NCBI GenBank assembly: GCA_900470285.1 | Contig: UCAG01000005.1 | Span: forward strand, 1 to 64,000 | Reading direction: 5' to 3' | Length of the DNA: 64,000 bases | Source of the DNA: Hyphomicrobiales bacterium | Lineage (GTDB): Bacteria; Pseudomonadota; Alphaproteobacteria; Rhizobiales; Rhizobiaceae | Part shown: one piece after another, positions 1 to 8,729 of the stretch | How the letters are laid out: each line of letters starts with the position of its first letter | How positions within the stretch are numbered: position 1 is the first letter of the stretch | Made by a program: the position numbers and the translations under genes | The notes under the pieces: generated by a model | The model's input: the letters and a program-made list of their open reading frames with translations, nothing else | Told to the model about the DNA's origin: nothing | Database searches by the model: none

Positions 1-1503
1 GATGGTGTAGCGAATGATACTGCAGCAGTGCAGGCAGCAATTGATTTTGTGTGCCCGTTTATCTGGAAAGGTGGAACCCGCGCAACGGAAGAAGGCTCTG
101 CAAGCGGAAGTGTATTTGTGCCGATTGGTACATATCGCCTAACTTCTAAGCTCCGCCTTGCTCCCAATCTTCGCATCTTTGGCGAATGTATTGGCAACGA
201 TTGGACTGTGCGAAATGGCGCAACTGGTGGGGCTAATAAATGGGGTTCTGCCCTGTTCTTCGATTATACAAACTATCAGGATTATGCCATTGATACATCA
301 CCGTATCACGCGGATGGTGTTAGGCATGACAATGATACACTTGAAGGTGCTGATAGCTACAACGGCTTGAAAACCGAAGTTCATAATATCGTCATTGAGA
401 ATTTGAGCATCGTTGGCAAGTACACGACCAAGGGCATTAACATGGCCGGTGCGGCCTTTTCAAAAATCCGCAATGTATTCCTGAAAGGTTTTACTGTTGG
501 TTGGCGATATTCTGCTACTTGGTACAGTGTGCATGAAAATTGTCGTTCATGGGTTTCGTGGAAAGGACTTATTTCCTATCATTCTGTAACAGACCATGGA
601 CTGGATAATTCGTCATTCCAGAAAGGTTATGATGCTCCTGCCTACAATGTCGGTACAATGGGGAGTGATAGCGGATTGCCTCCGGTAGGTGGCTGGTGGC
701 TACAGGCATTCAACGATGTAACTACAGGAATAACTAATTTTTACCCCTGTATGACTGCTCACAATATATGTGTTGAGGGTTTTCAGACCTATTCTATCGA
801 CCGAAGTGCAGTTAATAATTTTAGAAGTATTTACATCGAGGGTATTACATACATTGCCATCATTTCAATGAGGCCGGATCAAAGTCATGAAAAGCATGTG
901 TTTGATACAATCGCGACAAACAGTTGTGATTTGATCGCACAGAGCCAAAGTCGTCTTGAGGTTGGCTGCTTGAGCACGACCGGTACTCAGACCGGATTTA
1001 ACAAGCTGTTATTTGATGTCGCCTCGGATCCGATTAATCGGCCTGTGATTTGGGGATTAAAACGAAACGCTGGGGATATTTTCCCAAATAAAGTTATGAA
1101 GCGCTCGGACGTTTATCATACGGAAGGTGAATGGAATCCAGTGCTAAAAGCAGGTGGTAGTTCGCTTGGAGCGAACTCAGCTTAAATTCAACTGGAAATA
1201 GATATGTGCGAATAGGAAACAAAGTCACGATATGGGGAGTAATACAGATACCTACTAAATTAGGTGCAACAGGGGGCTTTAACAATTGATGGGCTCCCAT
1301 ACATCTCGCGTGACGGATGGGGCCAATACTCTAGCGGCATTCTTTCGTTTGGATATCTTGCTCCAGTTGCGGGAACCCCAATAGTTATTGAAAATGCGAA
1401 ATATGAAATTTCAATCCCAAATAAAACGCATGCTGACATTCAAAATGGTGCAGATATCAGGTTCAGCATCACCTATGAAACAGATACAGATAGTTTGTGG
1501 TAA
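1..1503 (+). pseudogene. Phage tail spike with pectate-lyase-like fold, broken by two frameshifts, 5' end outside window
   Basis: The frame is open from base 1 and begins with the DGVANDTAAVQAAID segment typical of the Pectate_lyase_3 start of phage tail spikes, so the true start lies upstream. The main frame stops at 1183-1185. The next segment (about 1186-1276) reads on in another frame as a typical tail-fibre C-terminal motif (STGNRYVRIGNKVTIWG), and from about 1277 the original frame resumes with LTIDGLPY and runs to 1503. One missing base near 1181 and one extra G in the run at 1272-1276 explain this. The intact protein would bind and perhaps cleave host surface polysaccharide. A GTG at 1264 could start a separate 79-residue protein, but homology-like continuity favours one broken gene. 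Confidence 0.75.
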
Positions 1504-1521
1504 AATTGCAAGATACGAAAA

Positions 1522-1540
1522 GGGGCGCTCTATGCGCCCC
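1522..1540. terminator. GC-rich hairpin between convergent genes
   Basis: A 7-bp perfect stem (GGGGCGC / GCGCCCC) with a 5-base loop lies in the 40 bases between the tail-spike end and the gtrC-like gene end. It is followed by only a weak T-rich run, so it may act as a modest bidirectional terminator. Confidence 0.5.
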
Positions 1541-1542
1541 AT

Positions 1543-2943
1543 TCATTTCATGCAAACCACAATCATATCGTTGGTTTTTTCAATTCGCCAATAAGATTCA
1601 GGTGGTGTAAGGCAGGTGCCTTCTGGCGCGGAATCAGTGCCTTTGATGAAATCACCGGTCAGAATACGGAAAATTTCCATATTGCTCCAAGTGGTATCGA
1701 AGGCTGACAGCCTGTTTCCGGAACGGATATCATTATGAATCGTAGATGATACTGCAAGTTTTGTACTTGGCGAGATATCACCTGTCGCACGAATTTCATT
1801 AATGATCATTGCAACTGCCAATGCATCACGTTCATCTTGACCTTTCATTACAGCAAAAAACTTGGCCTGATGCGTGATGAGAATTGTAATGAACGCAACT
1901 GCTAAATACGGTGTTATACTGATAACACGTTTTGGTAGATAAGCGCTTACCAGCACTACAGAACCAGCCAGAAAGAATACTGAACCAGACATTTGTCTAG
2001 GACTTGGCCAGAAACCACTTGGGAACAATGAAAACGGGCTTGCTATAATTAGGATGCCGCAGATTAATGCGACTACACCCAAAATCGTAAGTATATTTCG
2101 ATGCTTAGCAAAGTGCCAAAGGAGCATACCCGACATACAAATAATCGCGAAAGTATAAACCAATACCTCGTATCTGGTCGTATATGGCGACATTCCCTTT
2201 AATAACATTGTTGGAATGAAGCGAATATAATGCGGCAGATTTCCAATGATATTGTGAAAGCTTGCATCCCTGCCAGTTTGCAGCGGGAAAGCTTCTTTAA
2301 TGGAAATAAATACCAGTACAGAAATGATAAACGCAATTACCGGAATGAATGCTTCGCGTAACGACATTCTATTATTCGACGTTATTCCCATATGAATTGC
2401 ATACAGGGCTGAGGCAAACAGTAGGATTAAGGCTGTAGGTTGATAGCTTGTTAATGCGATAAATGCCAATATTGTCGCTATCAAATAGCCAATGGTATTT
2501 GGCATTTTTCTACATACTCTTAGGCAGAGAGCAACTGCAGAATATGCCAGGGCATAAATGTTAAATACCATTGAGAATAGGTACATATCTGACATGTACC
2601 CATTTGCTGCTACTATGAAAATAAAAAACGGAACTGTTGAGGCAGGAAAACGGCAGAACCGGGCAAATTCATAAGATGCCCACGCTAATGATAGGCCAAA
2701 TAAAATTACCCATACGTAGATCATATCGTAATAAGGGATGCCTGTTTTAAACAAGACGTAGGCAAATGCAGCTGCCGAATACCGATAATTATCCAGCTGC
2801 CCGACCCACCCCGGGAAGTCACTAAAAAAGATATCGTTGTACATAACGCGGACATTGTCTTGCCCAAGAAAATCAATGTACATGTACATTATCGCCAAAA
2901 CAGAGATTACGCTGGCAAATGTGTGAAGTTTATTGATTTTCAT
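1543..2943 (-). CDS. GtrC-like serotype-converting glucosyltransferase, polytopic membrane protein
   Basis: This 466-residue protein has a long series of hydrophobic segments, as in GtrII/GtrC-type glucosyltransferases, which move a glucosyl residue from undecaprenyl phosphate to O-antigen on the periplasmic face. It is the third gene of a gtrA-gtrB-gtrC-like operon on the minus strand. The ATG at 2943 lies inside the end of gtrB (14-base overlap), pointing to translational coupling; a TTG at 2958 is a weaker alternative. The C-terminal third (after about residue 370) is more hydrophilic. GtrC proteins vary with the linkage they make, so substrate and site cannot be read from sequence. Family assignment rests on context and membrane topology more than on motifs. 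Confidence 0.75.
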   Translation of the reverse strand: MKINKLHTFASVISVLAIMYMYIDFLGQDNVRVMYNDIFFSDFPGWVGQLDNYRYSAAAFAYVLFKTGIPYYDMIYVWVILFGLSLAWASYEFARFCRFPASTVPFFIFIVAANGYMSDMYLFSMVFNIYALAYSAVALCLRVCRKMPNTIGYLIATILAFIALTSYQPTALILLFASALYAIHMGITSNNRMSLREAFIPVIAFIISVLVFISIKEAFPLQTGRDASFHNIIGNLPHYIRFIPTMLLKGMSPYTTRYEVLVYTFAIICMSGMLLWHFAKHRNILTILGVVALICGILIIASPFSLFPSGFWPSPRQMSGSVFFLAGSVVLVSAYLPKRVISITPYLAVAFITILITHQAKFFAVMKGQDERDALAVAMIINEIRATGDISPSTKLAVSSTIHNDIRSGNRLSAFDTTWSNMEIFRILTGDFIKGTDSAPEGTCLTPPESYWRIEKTNDMIVVCMK

Positions 2944-3892
2944 CGCTTGTTTTCTCAATCAAAAATCTAGGTCTTTTTTTAACTTCTAGATAAATTTTGC
3001 CGATATATTCCCCAATAATCCCCAAGCTTAGCAACTGTATGCCGCCGAGGAACAGAATGGGAAGAACTGTGGACGCCCAACCCGGAACAGCATACCCGTA
3101 GAAGAACACCCGAATGACCATTACCCAGATCGCCGCCATAAAAGAGGCTGCGCTCACAATAGCGCCGGTAAAGGTTACGAAGCGAAGTGGCGCAACTGAG
3201 AACGAAGTAATTCCGTTGATAGCCAGTCCAAGCATTTTTTTAAGCGTATACTTGGTTTCCCCAAATTCACGATCTAAGCGCTTGTAGTGGATAATCTTTG
3301 TCGCAAACCCAATTGTAGGAATGACGCCGCGCAGGAACAAGTTTACCTCTTGATGAGCAAGAAGTGCATCCAGTGCGCGTCGAGACATTAAACGGAAGTC
3401 TGCATGATCTTCTATGATGTTGACGCCTAAAGCGCTCATCAATTTATAATATCCTAACGCCGTGGATTTCTTGAAAGCATTGTCATTGCCTCTTGAGGAG
3501 CGAACGCCTAGAGCCAAATGAACGCCTGATTGATATGCCAGAAGCATGTCTTTGATAGCGTTAATATCATCCTGCAGATCAGCATCGATAGTGAGAATAG
3601 CATCAGCGGTTGACATGGTAAGCCCTGCAACCATCGCATTTTGATGCCCATAGTTGCGGCTTAGTTTGATCCCGAGCACCGGCAACTTTGCGCGAAGCTC
3701 CTCAATAATTGACCAAGTGTTATCTCGGCTGCCATCATCGATCAGAATTAGCCGGTAGGATCGTAAATTTAAGGCGTCATCCTTTATACAATCATCCAGA
3801 AATGCAACCAGTCGAGGTATGGTATGAGGAATTGTTTCTTCCTCATGATAACAGGGTATTACGACGTCTAATGTATAAATTTTCTCAGTCAC
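2930..3892 (-). CDS. gtrB: GtrB-like undecaprenyl-phosphate glucosyltransferase
   Basis: A 320-residue GT2-family enzyme that would load glucose from UDP-glucose onto undecaprenyl phosphate at the cytoplasmic face. The N-terminus has VVIPCYHEEETI, followed by LILIDDGSRDNTW and the TIDADLQDD segment holding the DxD-type metal site. Two hydrophobic segments near residues 230-300 match the C-terminal membrane anchor of GtrB/DPM1-like proteins. It starts with GTG at 3892, overlaps the gtrA end by 8 bases and overlaps the start of the gtrC-like gene, so all three are probably co-translated. Length is normal for the family. Confidence 0.9.
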   Translation of the reverse strand: MTEKIYTLDVVIPCYHEEETIPHTIPRLVAFLDDCIKDDALNLRSYRLILIDDGSRDNTWSIIEELRAKLPVLGIKLSRNYGHQNAMVAGLTMSTADAILTIDADLQDDINAIKDMLLAYQSGVHLALGVRSSRGNDNAFKKSTALGYYKLMSALGVNIIEDHADFRLMSRRALDALLAHQEVNLFLRGVIPTIGFATKIIHYKRLDREFGETKYTLKKMLGLAINGITSFSVAPLRFVTFTGAIVSAASFMAAIWVMVIRVFFYGYAVPGWASTVLPILFLGGIQLLSLGIIGEYIGKIYLEVKKRPRFLIEKTSDENQ

Positions 3893-4262
3893 GACCGAAT
3901 ACCCATAGTTTCATAATAATGAAAAAGCTTATGTTATATGTTATCATAGCAATTAATTGCGGTAGCAACGCGTTAATATCTATTAATGCAACTACATAGC
4001 TCAATACAATTAAATTAATCGCATATGATATTATAAACCCGATGATAAATCTTACGGCTTGGCGATTCTCAAACTCTTTATTGAATGTTATTTTGCTATT
4101 CATAATATAGCTGTTCAATAATCCTGCTGCAAAGCCGATTAAATTGCAAGCAAATGGATTTATACCAATATAAGTAAGTGCAGCTATTATTATGAACGTT
4201 ATAAGAGTATTTACAACTCCTATAAGCCCATACTTGGCCAATTGAGCAGATAAGTCAGACAC
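3885..4262 (-). CDS. gtrA: GtrA-family flippase
   Basis: A 125-residue protein with four hydrophobic segments and the GtrA-like opening KYGLIGVVNTLITF. GtrA proteins are thought to flip undecaprenyl-phosphate-linked glucose across the inner membrane. It is the first gene of the minus-strand gtr operon and starts with GTG at 4262, preceded by a G-rich ribosome binding site (GGGGGGAATAA). Its very AT-rich sequence fits a phage-borne cargo operon. Placement between tail-spike and lysis genes agrees with the common position of gtr operons in temperate phages, where they alter O-antigen after lysogenisation. Confidence 0.88.
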   Translation of the reverse strand: MSDLSAQLAKYGLIGVVNTLITFIIIAALTYIGINPFACNLIGFAAGLLNSYIMNSKITFNKEFENRQAVRFIIGFIISYAINLIVLSYVVALIDINALLPQLIAMITYNISFFIIMKLWVFGRD

Positions 4263-4403
4263 TTATTCCCCCCGCGGATTGTCTATAAGTTCAATGAGAT
4301 ATCAGGCTAAAGAAAGCAACTTCTAAATCTCAAATATAAAGCGACTTATTGACCATATATAACCTGTGCTTTGCACCAGTAGCCCATCACCATGGACATT
4401 GCA

Positions 4404-4427
4404 GCCTCGCTCATGCGGGGCTTTTTT
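4404..4427 (+). terminator. Rho-independent terminator upstream of endolysin
   Basis: The stem GCCTCGC / GCGGGGC with loop TCAT is followed by six Ts. It lies just before the endolysin start and would separate it from any upstream plus-strand transcript. Confidence 0.75.
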
Positions 4428-4445
4428 GTATCTAGAGGCCCCCCT

Positions 4446-4994
4446 ATGAAAACCAGTTCTACAGGACGCGCTCTTATTGAAAGGCGCGAAGGAGTTGTGC
4501 TGTCTGCATATCGTGACAGTGCTGGAATTTTAACAATTGGTGTCGGTCACACATCGGCGGCAGGAGAGTCTCGTGTGACGGCTGGCATGACAATCACGGC
4601 ATGGCAGGCATCGGAAATTCTGAGCCGCGATCTGGTAATCTTTGAAGCGGCCGTGAATGCTTCGGTGAGGGTGCCGCTTAATCAGAATGAATTTGATGCA
4701 CTGGTGAGCTTAGCGTTCAATATCGGAGCAGGAGCGTTCAAAGGCTCAACACTACTCAGAAAATTAAATGCAGGCGACCGCAAAGGCGCTGCTGATCAGT
4801 TCCTCGTCTGGAACAAGATCACCGTTAACTGCAAGAAACAGACTGTACGCGGCCTGACCACACGGCGCGAGGCTGAACGCAAGCAGTTCTTGTCACAGAC
4901 AGGAGTGATGCAGCCGCAACCAGATCCGATTAATTCCGGCTGGCTCGTCACTATCATCAAAGCAATCGTCTCCATCTTCAGGAAGGGCAAATGA
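4446..4994 (+). CDS. Phage endolysin, GH24 lysozyme
   Basis: A 182-residue T4-lysozyme-like muramidase that cleaves peptidoglycan glycan strands at the end of the lytic cycle. The family triad is visible with the usual spacing: E15, D24 and T30, in ERREG, AYRDS and LTIGVGHT. The C-terminus has a short hydrophobic stretch (around residues 165-178). I chose the ATG at 4446 because the upstream in-frame ATG at 4392 would run the coding frame through the terminator hairpin. The stop overlaps the next ATG (ATGA at 4991-4994), typical of lysis cassettes. This gene looks intact, unlike most of its neighbours. Confidence 0.9.
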   Translation: MKTSSTGRALIERREGVVLSAYRDSAGILTIGVGHTSAAGESRVTAGMTITAWQASEILSRDLVIFEAAVNASVRVPLNQNEFDALVSLAFNIGAGAFKGSTLLRKLNAGDRKGAADQFLVWNKITVNCKKQTVRGLTTRREAERKQFLSQTGVMQPQPDPINSGWLVTIIKAIVSIFRKGK

Positions 4995-5179
4995 TGGCTC
5001 CGCTCATTCGCATACTGCTGTGCTATGGCGTGGGTGGTTTAATCGGTTGCGAGGTTGGAAGTTAGCTTGCCGCCGATCCTGATGTGCTGGCCGTAACAAC
5101 CGTAGCCGCTACGGCATTTGTCGGCCTTGTCACTGAGGGCTTTTACATTCTCGCTAAACGCTTTGGTTGGCGAACATGA
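4991..5179 (+). pseudogene. Small lysis-cassette membrane protein interrupted by an in-frame TAG
   Basis: The frame starts at the ATG overlapping the endolysin stop and reads MMAPLIRILLCYGVGG, then meets TAG at 5063-5065. It continues without another stop as LAADPDVLAVTTVAATAFVG to TGA at 5177-5179, which overlaps the next ATG. Start and stop both fit the tight ATGA-linked layout, so this was one gene of about 61 codons with two hydrophobic segments, holin-like in position. A single substitution inactivates it unless the amber codon is read through. It is too short and divergent to assign to a named holin family. Confidence 0.65.
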
Positions 5180-5429
5180 AAGTCAGTCTTCAACACATCA
5201 CTGGTGCGGTAATCGGAGGGGCAGTTTCAGGCCTCTTTTTTATGCGCTTGGGGTTCATGACGGCAAACAAGATGCGGCCTTGAAAGCCGCTCAAGCTGTG
5301 ACACAAGCAATCCAGAACAGGGCAGGGATCAATGAAACAATCGACAATTTGGATAGTGTTGCTCTGTGTGTTGAGCTTGGCGTGGTGCGCGACCAGTGTG
5401 AGCAATTGTGCGGGTTGGCGGCAGAATGA
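5176..5429 (+). pseudogene. Rz-like spanin gene with a one-base frameshift
   Basis: From the ATG at 5176 the frame gives MKVSLQHITGAVIGGAVSGL, a membrane anchor, and stops at 5281-5283. In the alternative frame the conserved soluble part follows (LKAAQAVTQAIQNRAG, then LGVVRDQCEQLCGLAAE) to 5429. One base missing in the AACAAGATG stretch near 5270 accounts for the switch. The C-terminal CxELG...DQCEQL pattern is shared by small proteins in many alphaproteobacterial phage lysis cassettes. In the intact state it would be an inner-membrane spanin-like protein. The next gene starts inside it in another frame, the classical Rz/Rz1 arrangement. Confidence 0.65.
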
Positions 5430-5532
5430 TCTATCAGCTGCTGGGCTGGTAGCGTTGACAAAGGTTGACCGGCCAACAGCTGAACGGGTGGAAGGTAATT
5501 ACCAAAATGGGAAACGGCAGGGGTGTTGGTGA
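5332..5532 (+). CDS. Small Rz1-like lysis protein, nested in the Rz-like gene
   Basis: A 66-residue protein with a hydrophobic N-terminus (STIWIVLLCVLSLAWC) and a conserved tail ending in GCW. The cysteines after the hydrophobic segment suggest a signal peptide and possible lipid attachment, though the LAWC sequence is a poor lipobox. It begins 97 bases before the end of the upstream gene in a different frame, the overlap expected for an outer-membrane spanin. Small C-rich proteins with CAGW and GCW signatures recur at this place in Rhizobiales phages. Function is inferred from position. Its stop overlaps the next start (TGATG). Confidence 0.6.
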   Translation: MKQSTIWIVLLCVLSLAWCATSVSNCAGWRQNDLSAAGLVALTKVDRPTAERVEGNYQNGKRQGCW

Positions 5533-5699
5533 TGAGAGATCAGGTTGTTGAACGTGCAACAACGGCTATAGCAACTGGGGCAATGGCAAATCCGCTATGG
5601 CTTCCGCATCTGGAAAAGGCTTTTTCATTAGGGCTTTCAAGCCTAGGTGTTGTGTGGCTTGTGGTGCAAATTGCTCATAAGCTGAAACATTGGAAATAA
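5532..5699 (+). CDS. Holin-like small membrane protein
   Basis: A 55-residue frame with ATG at 5532 overlapping the upstream TGA. It has a short amphipathic N-terminus (MRDQVVERATTAIATGAMAN), a conserved-looking NPLWLPHLE segment, one membrane-spanning stretch (LGLSSLGVVWLVVQIAHKL) and a basic tail. Size, topology and location at the end of a lysis cassette fit a holin or holin accessory protein. The sequence alone does not prove pore formation. Confidence 0.65.
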   Translation: MRDQVVERATTAIATGAMANPLWLPHLEKAFSLGLSSLGVVWLVVQIAHKLKHWK

Positions 5700-5702
5700 C
5701 AT

Positions 5703-5738
5703 AAACCGTATTGCGCTTGAATGATCAGCGCGGTTTTT
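5703..5738 (+). terminator. Probable terminator of the lysis cassette
   Basis: An imperfect hairpin (AAACC...GCGCT / AGCGC...GGTTT) ending in TTTTT follows the last lysis gene by four bases. Confidence 0.55.
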
Positions 5739-6351
5739 GCGTTAGCCAATTTGTATGAATTATTGCGTGAATAGTGTTTTGGCTAACTTTGAAATTGTAT
5801 AGTAAATCAATGTCTAGTGCGCTCCCTCCGGGGGGGGGCACTTAGTACCGTCAGATAAGTTGAATGTTGCATGACTATGCAGTTATGTGATCAGTCGCGG
5901 AAGGGGAGGCAGCCCACCAGACCAAGGCACTAAGATCAGGCCACTGTCAGAAGAGCAATCCAATTGATCGTCTGCCAGCCGGAGCTGTGCAACAGCGGTC
6001 CGCTTGAGAATGAAGCGCAGGTGACCGTTCCGAAAAGGAGGAAGTCATCTGCTCCCTGAACTTTGCTGCGCTCTGTGAGTGTATCAGCTTCTGGAAGCAT
6101 GACATTTTCGTCGATAAAGCACAAATTCCAGCTTAAGCCCAGCAAGATCAAAGATATCCAGAAATGAGCTATGTCACCTCTATACTAGCCTTTTCGTTTG
6201 AACAAGTTGATAAAATTGGGATTTGTCTATCTAAAAAAGTAGAAAATATATTTATTACTTCGAGGAGGGAAGCAGTGCTTCAGCATCGTAGTATTGAATA
6301 ATCCTTGATTGTTATACAGCAGCTGCAAACATTGCGATACCAATATGGATG
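5739..6351. other. Non-coding stretch after the prophage lysis cassette
   Basis: I see no convincing gene here. A run of nine Gs lies at 5830-5838. A 71-codon minus-strand frame (5936-6151) has no recognisable motif. A ribosome-binding-like GAGGAGGGA at 6262-6270 precedes only an eight-codon frame. This may be a degraded prophage end; no attachment repeat could be identified. Confidence 0.4.
5830..5838. repeat. Poly-G tract (nine Gs)
   Basis: A run of nine Gs directly follows CTCCCTCC, which can pair with it. It lies in non-coding DNA, so no phase-variable frame is attached to it. It may be a length-variable or assembly-sensitive site. Confidence 0.8.
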
Positions 6352-6379
6352 AAGCCCCGTGGAAGCGGGGCTTTTTTTA
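6352..6379 (+). terminator. Strong Rho-independent terminator
   Basis: The stem AAGCCCCG / CGGGGCTT with a six-base loop is followed by a T run. No intact plus-strand gene precedes it within 600 bases, so it probably belonged to a lost gene and now insulates the polysaccharide locus. Confidence 0.8.
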
Positions 6380-6713
6380 TTAATGGTCAAATGACATATC
6401 GATGCGATGAGGCATCTTGAAGGTACTAAGTTCCTTAACACGCATGAAGAAAATTAGGCGATATGAGGTTCTGCTGCTAAATGCTGAATATGATGGAATT
6501 TTTCTTCCGGTGCGAATTCTTACAGTTGTTTATTGCGGTTAAAACCTGAACCTAATGCGTAGTGTGTTTTATGACGGCTATAGCTGACACATTTGTTACT
6601 AATTTTCTTGTTATATGATTCTTATCTTTATAAGTAAATTTGCAATTTGCTAAGGCATGTGTGTAGGCTGATGCTTTATCGCTAATTTATTTTAAATCTG
6701 AAAGGCTAAGTAA
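6380..6713. other. Promoter-containing AT-rich leader of the polysaccharide locus
   Basis: This AT-rich stretch has no coding frame that I can support. It must contain the promoter for the two plus-strand genes that follow, but no JUMPstart-like element or clear -35/-10 pair stands out. Confidence 0.35.
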
Positions 6714-8726
6714 GTGACAGATTCAATGTCGTCTGTGAGGTATTGGCAAGAAAAAAAGGGGGCAGACTATCGCGCCCAACAAGACGGACGGCGGCAACAT
6801 GGGAATGATCAATATGCCATACAGGAAAAATGGCTTGAGGATTATCTAAGCTCCAGATCTGAATTTTTGGGGCGTCCTCTAAAGATACTTGATTTTGGTT
6901 GTGGTTTTGGCCGATTTACGCGCTTACTCGCTGGAAAAGATTTTATTAAATATTACGGTTATGATTTTTCTCATGCGATGGCTGAGGAATTATTTTCAAC
7001 TCCGCCTGCAGATTTACACCCGATAGAAGACCGAATTCGAATAGCATCTGCTATAGATGAGGCTTTTCCTGACGATAAATTTGATCTTATTTTTACAGTC
7101 TCGGTGTTAATTCATAATCCTCCCGAGCAGGCACGTAATTTGGTTCTGAAAATGGCTGAACATCTGACCAGTGATGGGCAGATAGTTTTGATTGAAAATC
7201 CGCTTTCAGCTTTGAGTGCAAGGCAAAATTCTTGGCATTCAGGTTGCTGGACGCACGATGTTGCTGGAACTTTAGCCCCGGAATTTAATCTCCGATATTA
7301 TCCCGATATTGCCTCCAATCATTGTTTTTATGTTTTGACACAAGCCACGCAGCAAACGCGCATTATACAAAAAGTAGATGCGCAGGGCCGTGAGCAAGCT
7401 GTAACACTTAACCAGATTTTGATTGAAGGGCTTCCGCTTTTGGAAGCTGGTTTAAAAGGAGTGGAGCAGGAGCTTGAGCTTAGCTCCGATGCTGTTGGTA
7501 CAATGCACGATCTCGCTGAAAATAGTAATTATATGAAAAAAAGAATAAGTGATCTTGAAGCGAAAATTGAAATTCTTGAGAAAGATAATATAGTTCTTTC
7601 CGATACCCTCAAGCTTAGGGCTGAGCTCCGCAAAGCAATGTTGTCTGTGGCGGAGCCGGAAAAAAAAGACAGTTCATCTGTACAAAATCACAAGTCAGAT
7701 GCGGAAAAATATCCAGACGGCTTCTATTGCTGGAATGCTCCACAGGATCAGATTTTTGCGCATAAAGATAATCGCTTTGTAAGTGTTGCTCACTTGTTTC
7801 ATCGTGAATGGAAGGGGATAAGAGCAGCTGCAGGAACTCTCCCGGGGAACAAAATCGCTATTAGTGCTCATAAGAAACCTAATAGTCGGGATATTAGTGA
7901 TCTTTTACAAGATATTCGAGAGAATGGTGTTGAGCGTATTATCCTTCATGGCATGTCAGATGCTATGGAGGTTCTTGCTCATGCGCTTTCAAAACAAGGC
8001 ATTAAACTCTGTCTTGTCTGGCATGGTACAATAACACAGTGGCAGTTTCCGGAAGAGCGCCGCATCGCGATTAAGGCTATCAATCTATATAAACGAGGGA
8101 TAATACAGCGTTTCTCAGCAATTCGCCGTGGTTTTGATGATGTTATCGGCGGATCAGATTTTACCGCGCAATTAGTCAATGCTGTGCCTAATTATCCTGG
8201 CGAGCAGAGATTGCCTATAATTAAGGACGCCTCTAAAAAACAGGCTCTTGCTCCTTCTTGGAATGATATTAGAAAAAATCTTTATGCTAATGTTCTTGCC
8301 GTTGAGCCAATTAACGAAATAGACAAAGTGTTTGTTTTTGCAAAGGATTTGTCACTGCCGAAATCATTGACTGATAAAGTTTCAATTATTGAATATGCAG
8401 GACCTCTTCAGCTTCCGAAGATTTTGAATAATGTTGATATTGTTCTTAATGTAACAGTTATTGACTGTCATCCGATGGTTAATCTTGAGGCGCTTGCATG
8501 TAATGTTCCATGTTTGAGCGGGCCTTTGTTTCTTGATGTTTTAGAAGACCATGAATACTCAAATTTAACAGTGGTACAAAATCCACTTAGTGTTTCCGAC
8601 ATAACGAATAGCATACGGAACGTCTTTAATACTCCTTACAATGCGATGTCTGAAATTATTCAGGACTATAAGAATTCGCTCAATAGAGTGGCAATTGACC
8701 GTTATGCTGAGTTTGTTGGAGTTTAA
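6714..8726 (+). CDS. Methyltransferase / coiled-coil / glycosyltransferase fusion protein
   Basis: This 670-residue protein has three parts. Residues about 45-225 form a class I SAM-dependent methyltransferase (ILDFGCGFGRFTRLL is the SAM-binding loop, with FDLIFTVSVLIHN downstream). Residues about 255-310 are charged and coiled-coil-like. The remainder looks like a GT-B-type domain: VWHGTITQW near residue 438 and CHPMVNLEALACNVPC near residue 590 correspond to motifs in the C-terminal half of the 745-residue protein encoded at 10988-13225. A methyltransferase joined to a coiled coil recalls WbdD-type chain terminators that set O-antigen length, but no kinase domain is seen. It starts with GTG at 6714 behind AAAGG; ATG at 6726 is an alternative. 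The next gene begins three bases after its stop. Confidence 0.75.
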   Translation: MTDSMSSVRYWQEKKGADYRAQQDGRRQHGNDQYAIQEKWLEDYLSSRSEFLGRPLKILDFGCGFGRFTRLLAGKDFIKYYGYDFSHAMAEELFSTPPADLHPIEDRIRIASAIDEAFPDDKFDLIFTVSVLIHNPPEQARNLVLKMAEHLTSDGQIVLIENPLSALSARQNSWHSGCWTHDVAGTLAPEFNLRYYPDIASNHCFYVLTQATQQTRIIQKVDAQGREQAVTLNQILIEGLPLLEAGLKGVEQELELSSDAVGTMHDLAENSNYMKKRISDLEAKIEILEKDNIVLSDTLKLRAELRKAMLSVAEPEKKDSSSVQNHKSDAEKYPDGFYCWNAPQDQIFAHKDNRFVSVAHLFHREWKGIRAAAGTLPGNKIAISAHKKPNSRDISDLLQDIRENGVERIILHGMSDAMEVLAHALSKQGIKLCLVWHGTITQWQFPEERRIAIKAINLYKRGIIQRFSAIRRGFDDVIGGSDFTAQLVNAVPNYPGEQRLPIIKDASKKQALAPSWNDIRKNLYANVLAVEPINEIDKVFVFAKDLSLPKSLTDKVSIIEYAGPLQLPKILNNVDIVLNVTVIDCHPMVNLEALACNVPCLSGPLFLDVLEDHEYSNLTVVQNPLSVSDITNSIRNVFNTPYNAMSEIIQDYKNSLNRVAIDRYAEFVGV

Positions 8727-8729
8727 TTT

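Noticed and set aside
1170-1280. Programmed ribosomal frameshift in the tail-spike gene
   Set aside because: No X-XXY-YYZ slippery heptamer is present at the first shift (around CAGCTTAAATT), and no strong downstream structure is seen, so simple indels explain it better.
5936-6151. Minus-strand frame of 71 codons
   Set aside because: No ribosome binding site, motif or operon partner; it lies in apparently decayed prophage DNA.
6380-6713. JUMPstart/ops element before the polysaccharide genes
   Set aside because: No sequence close to the GGCGGTAG core is present.
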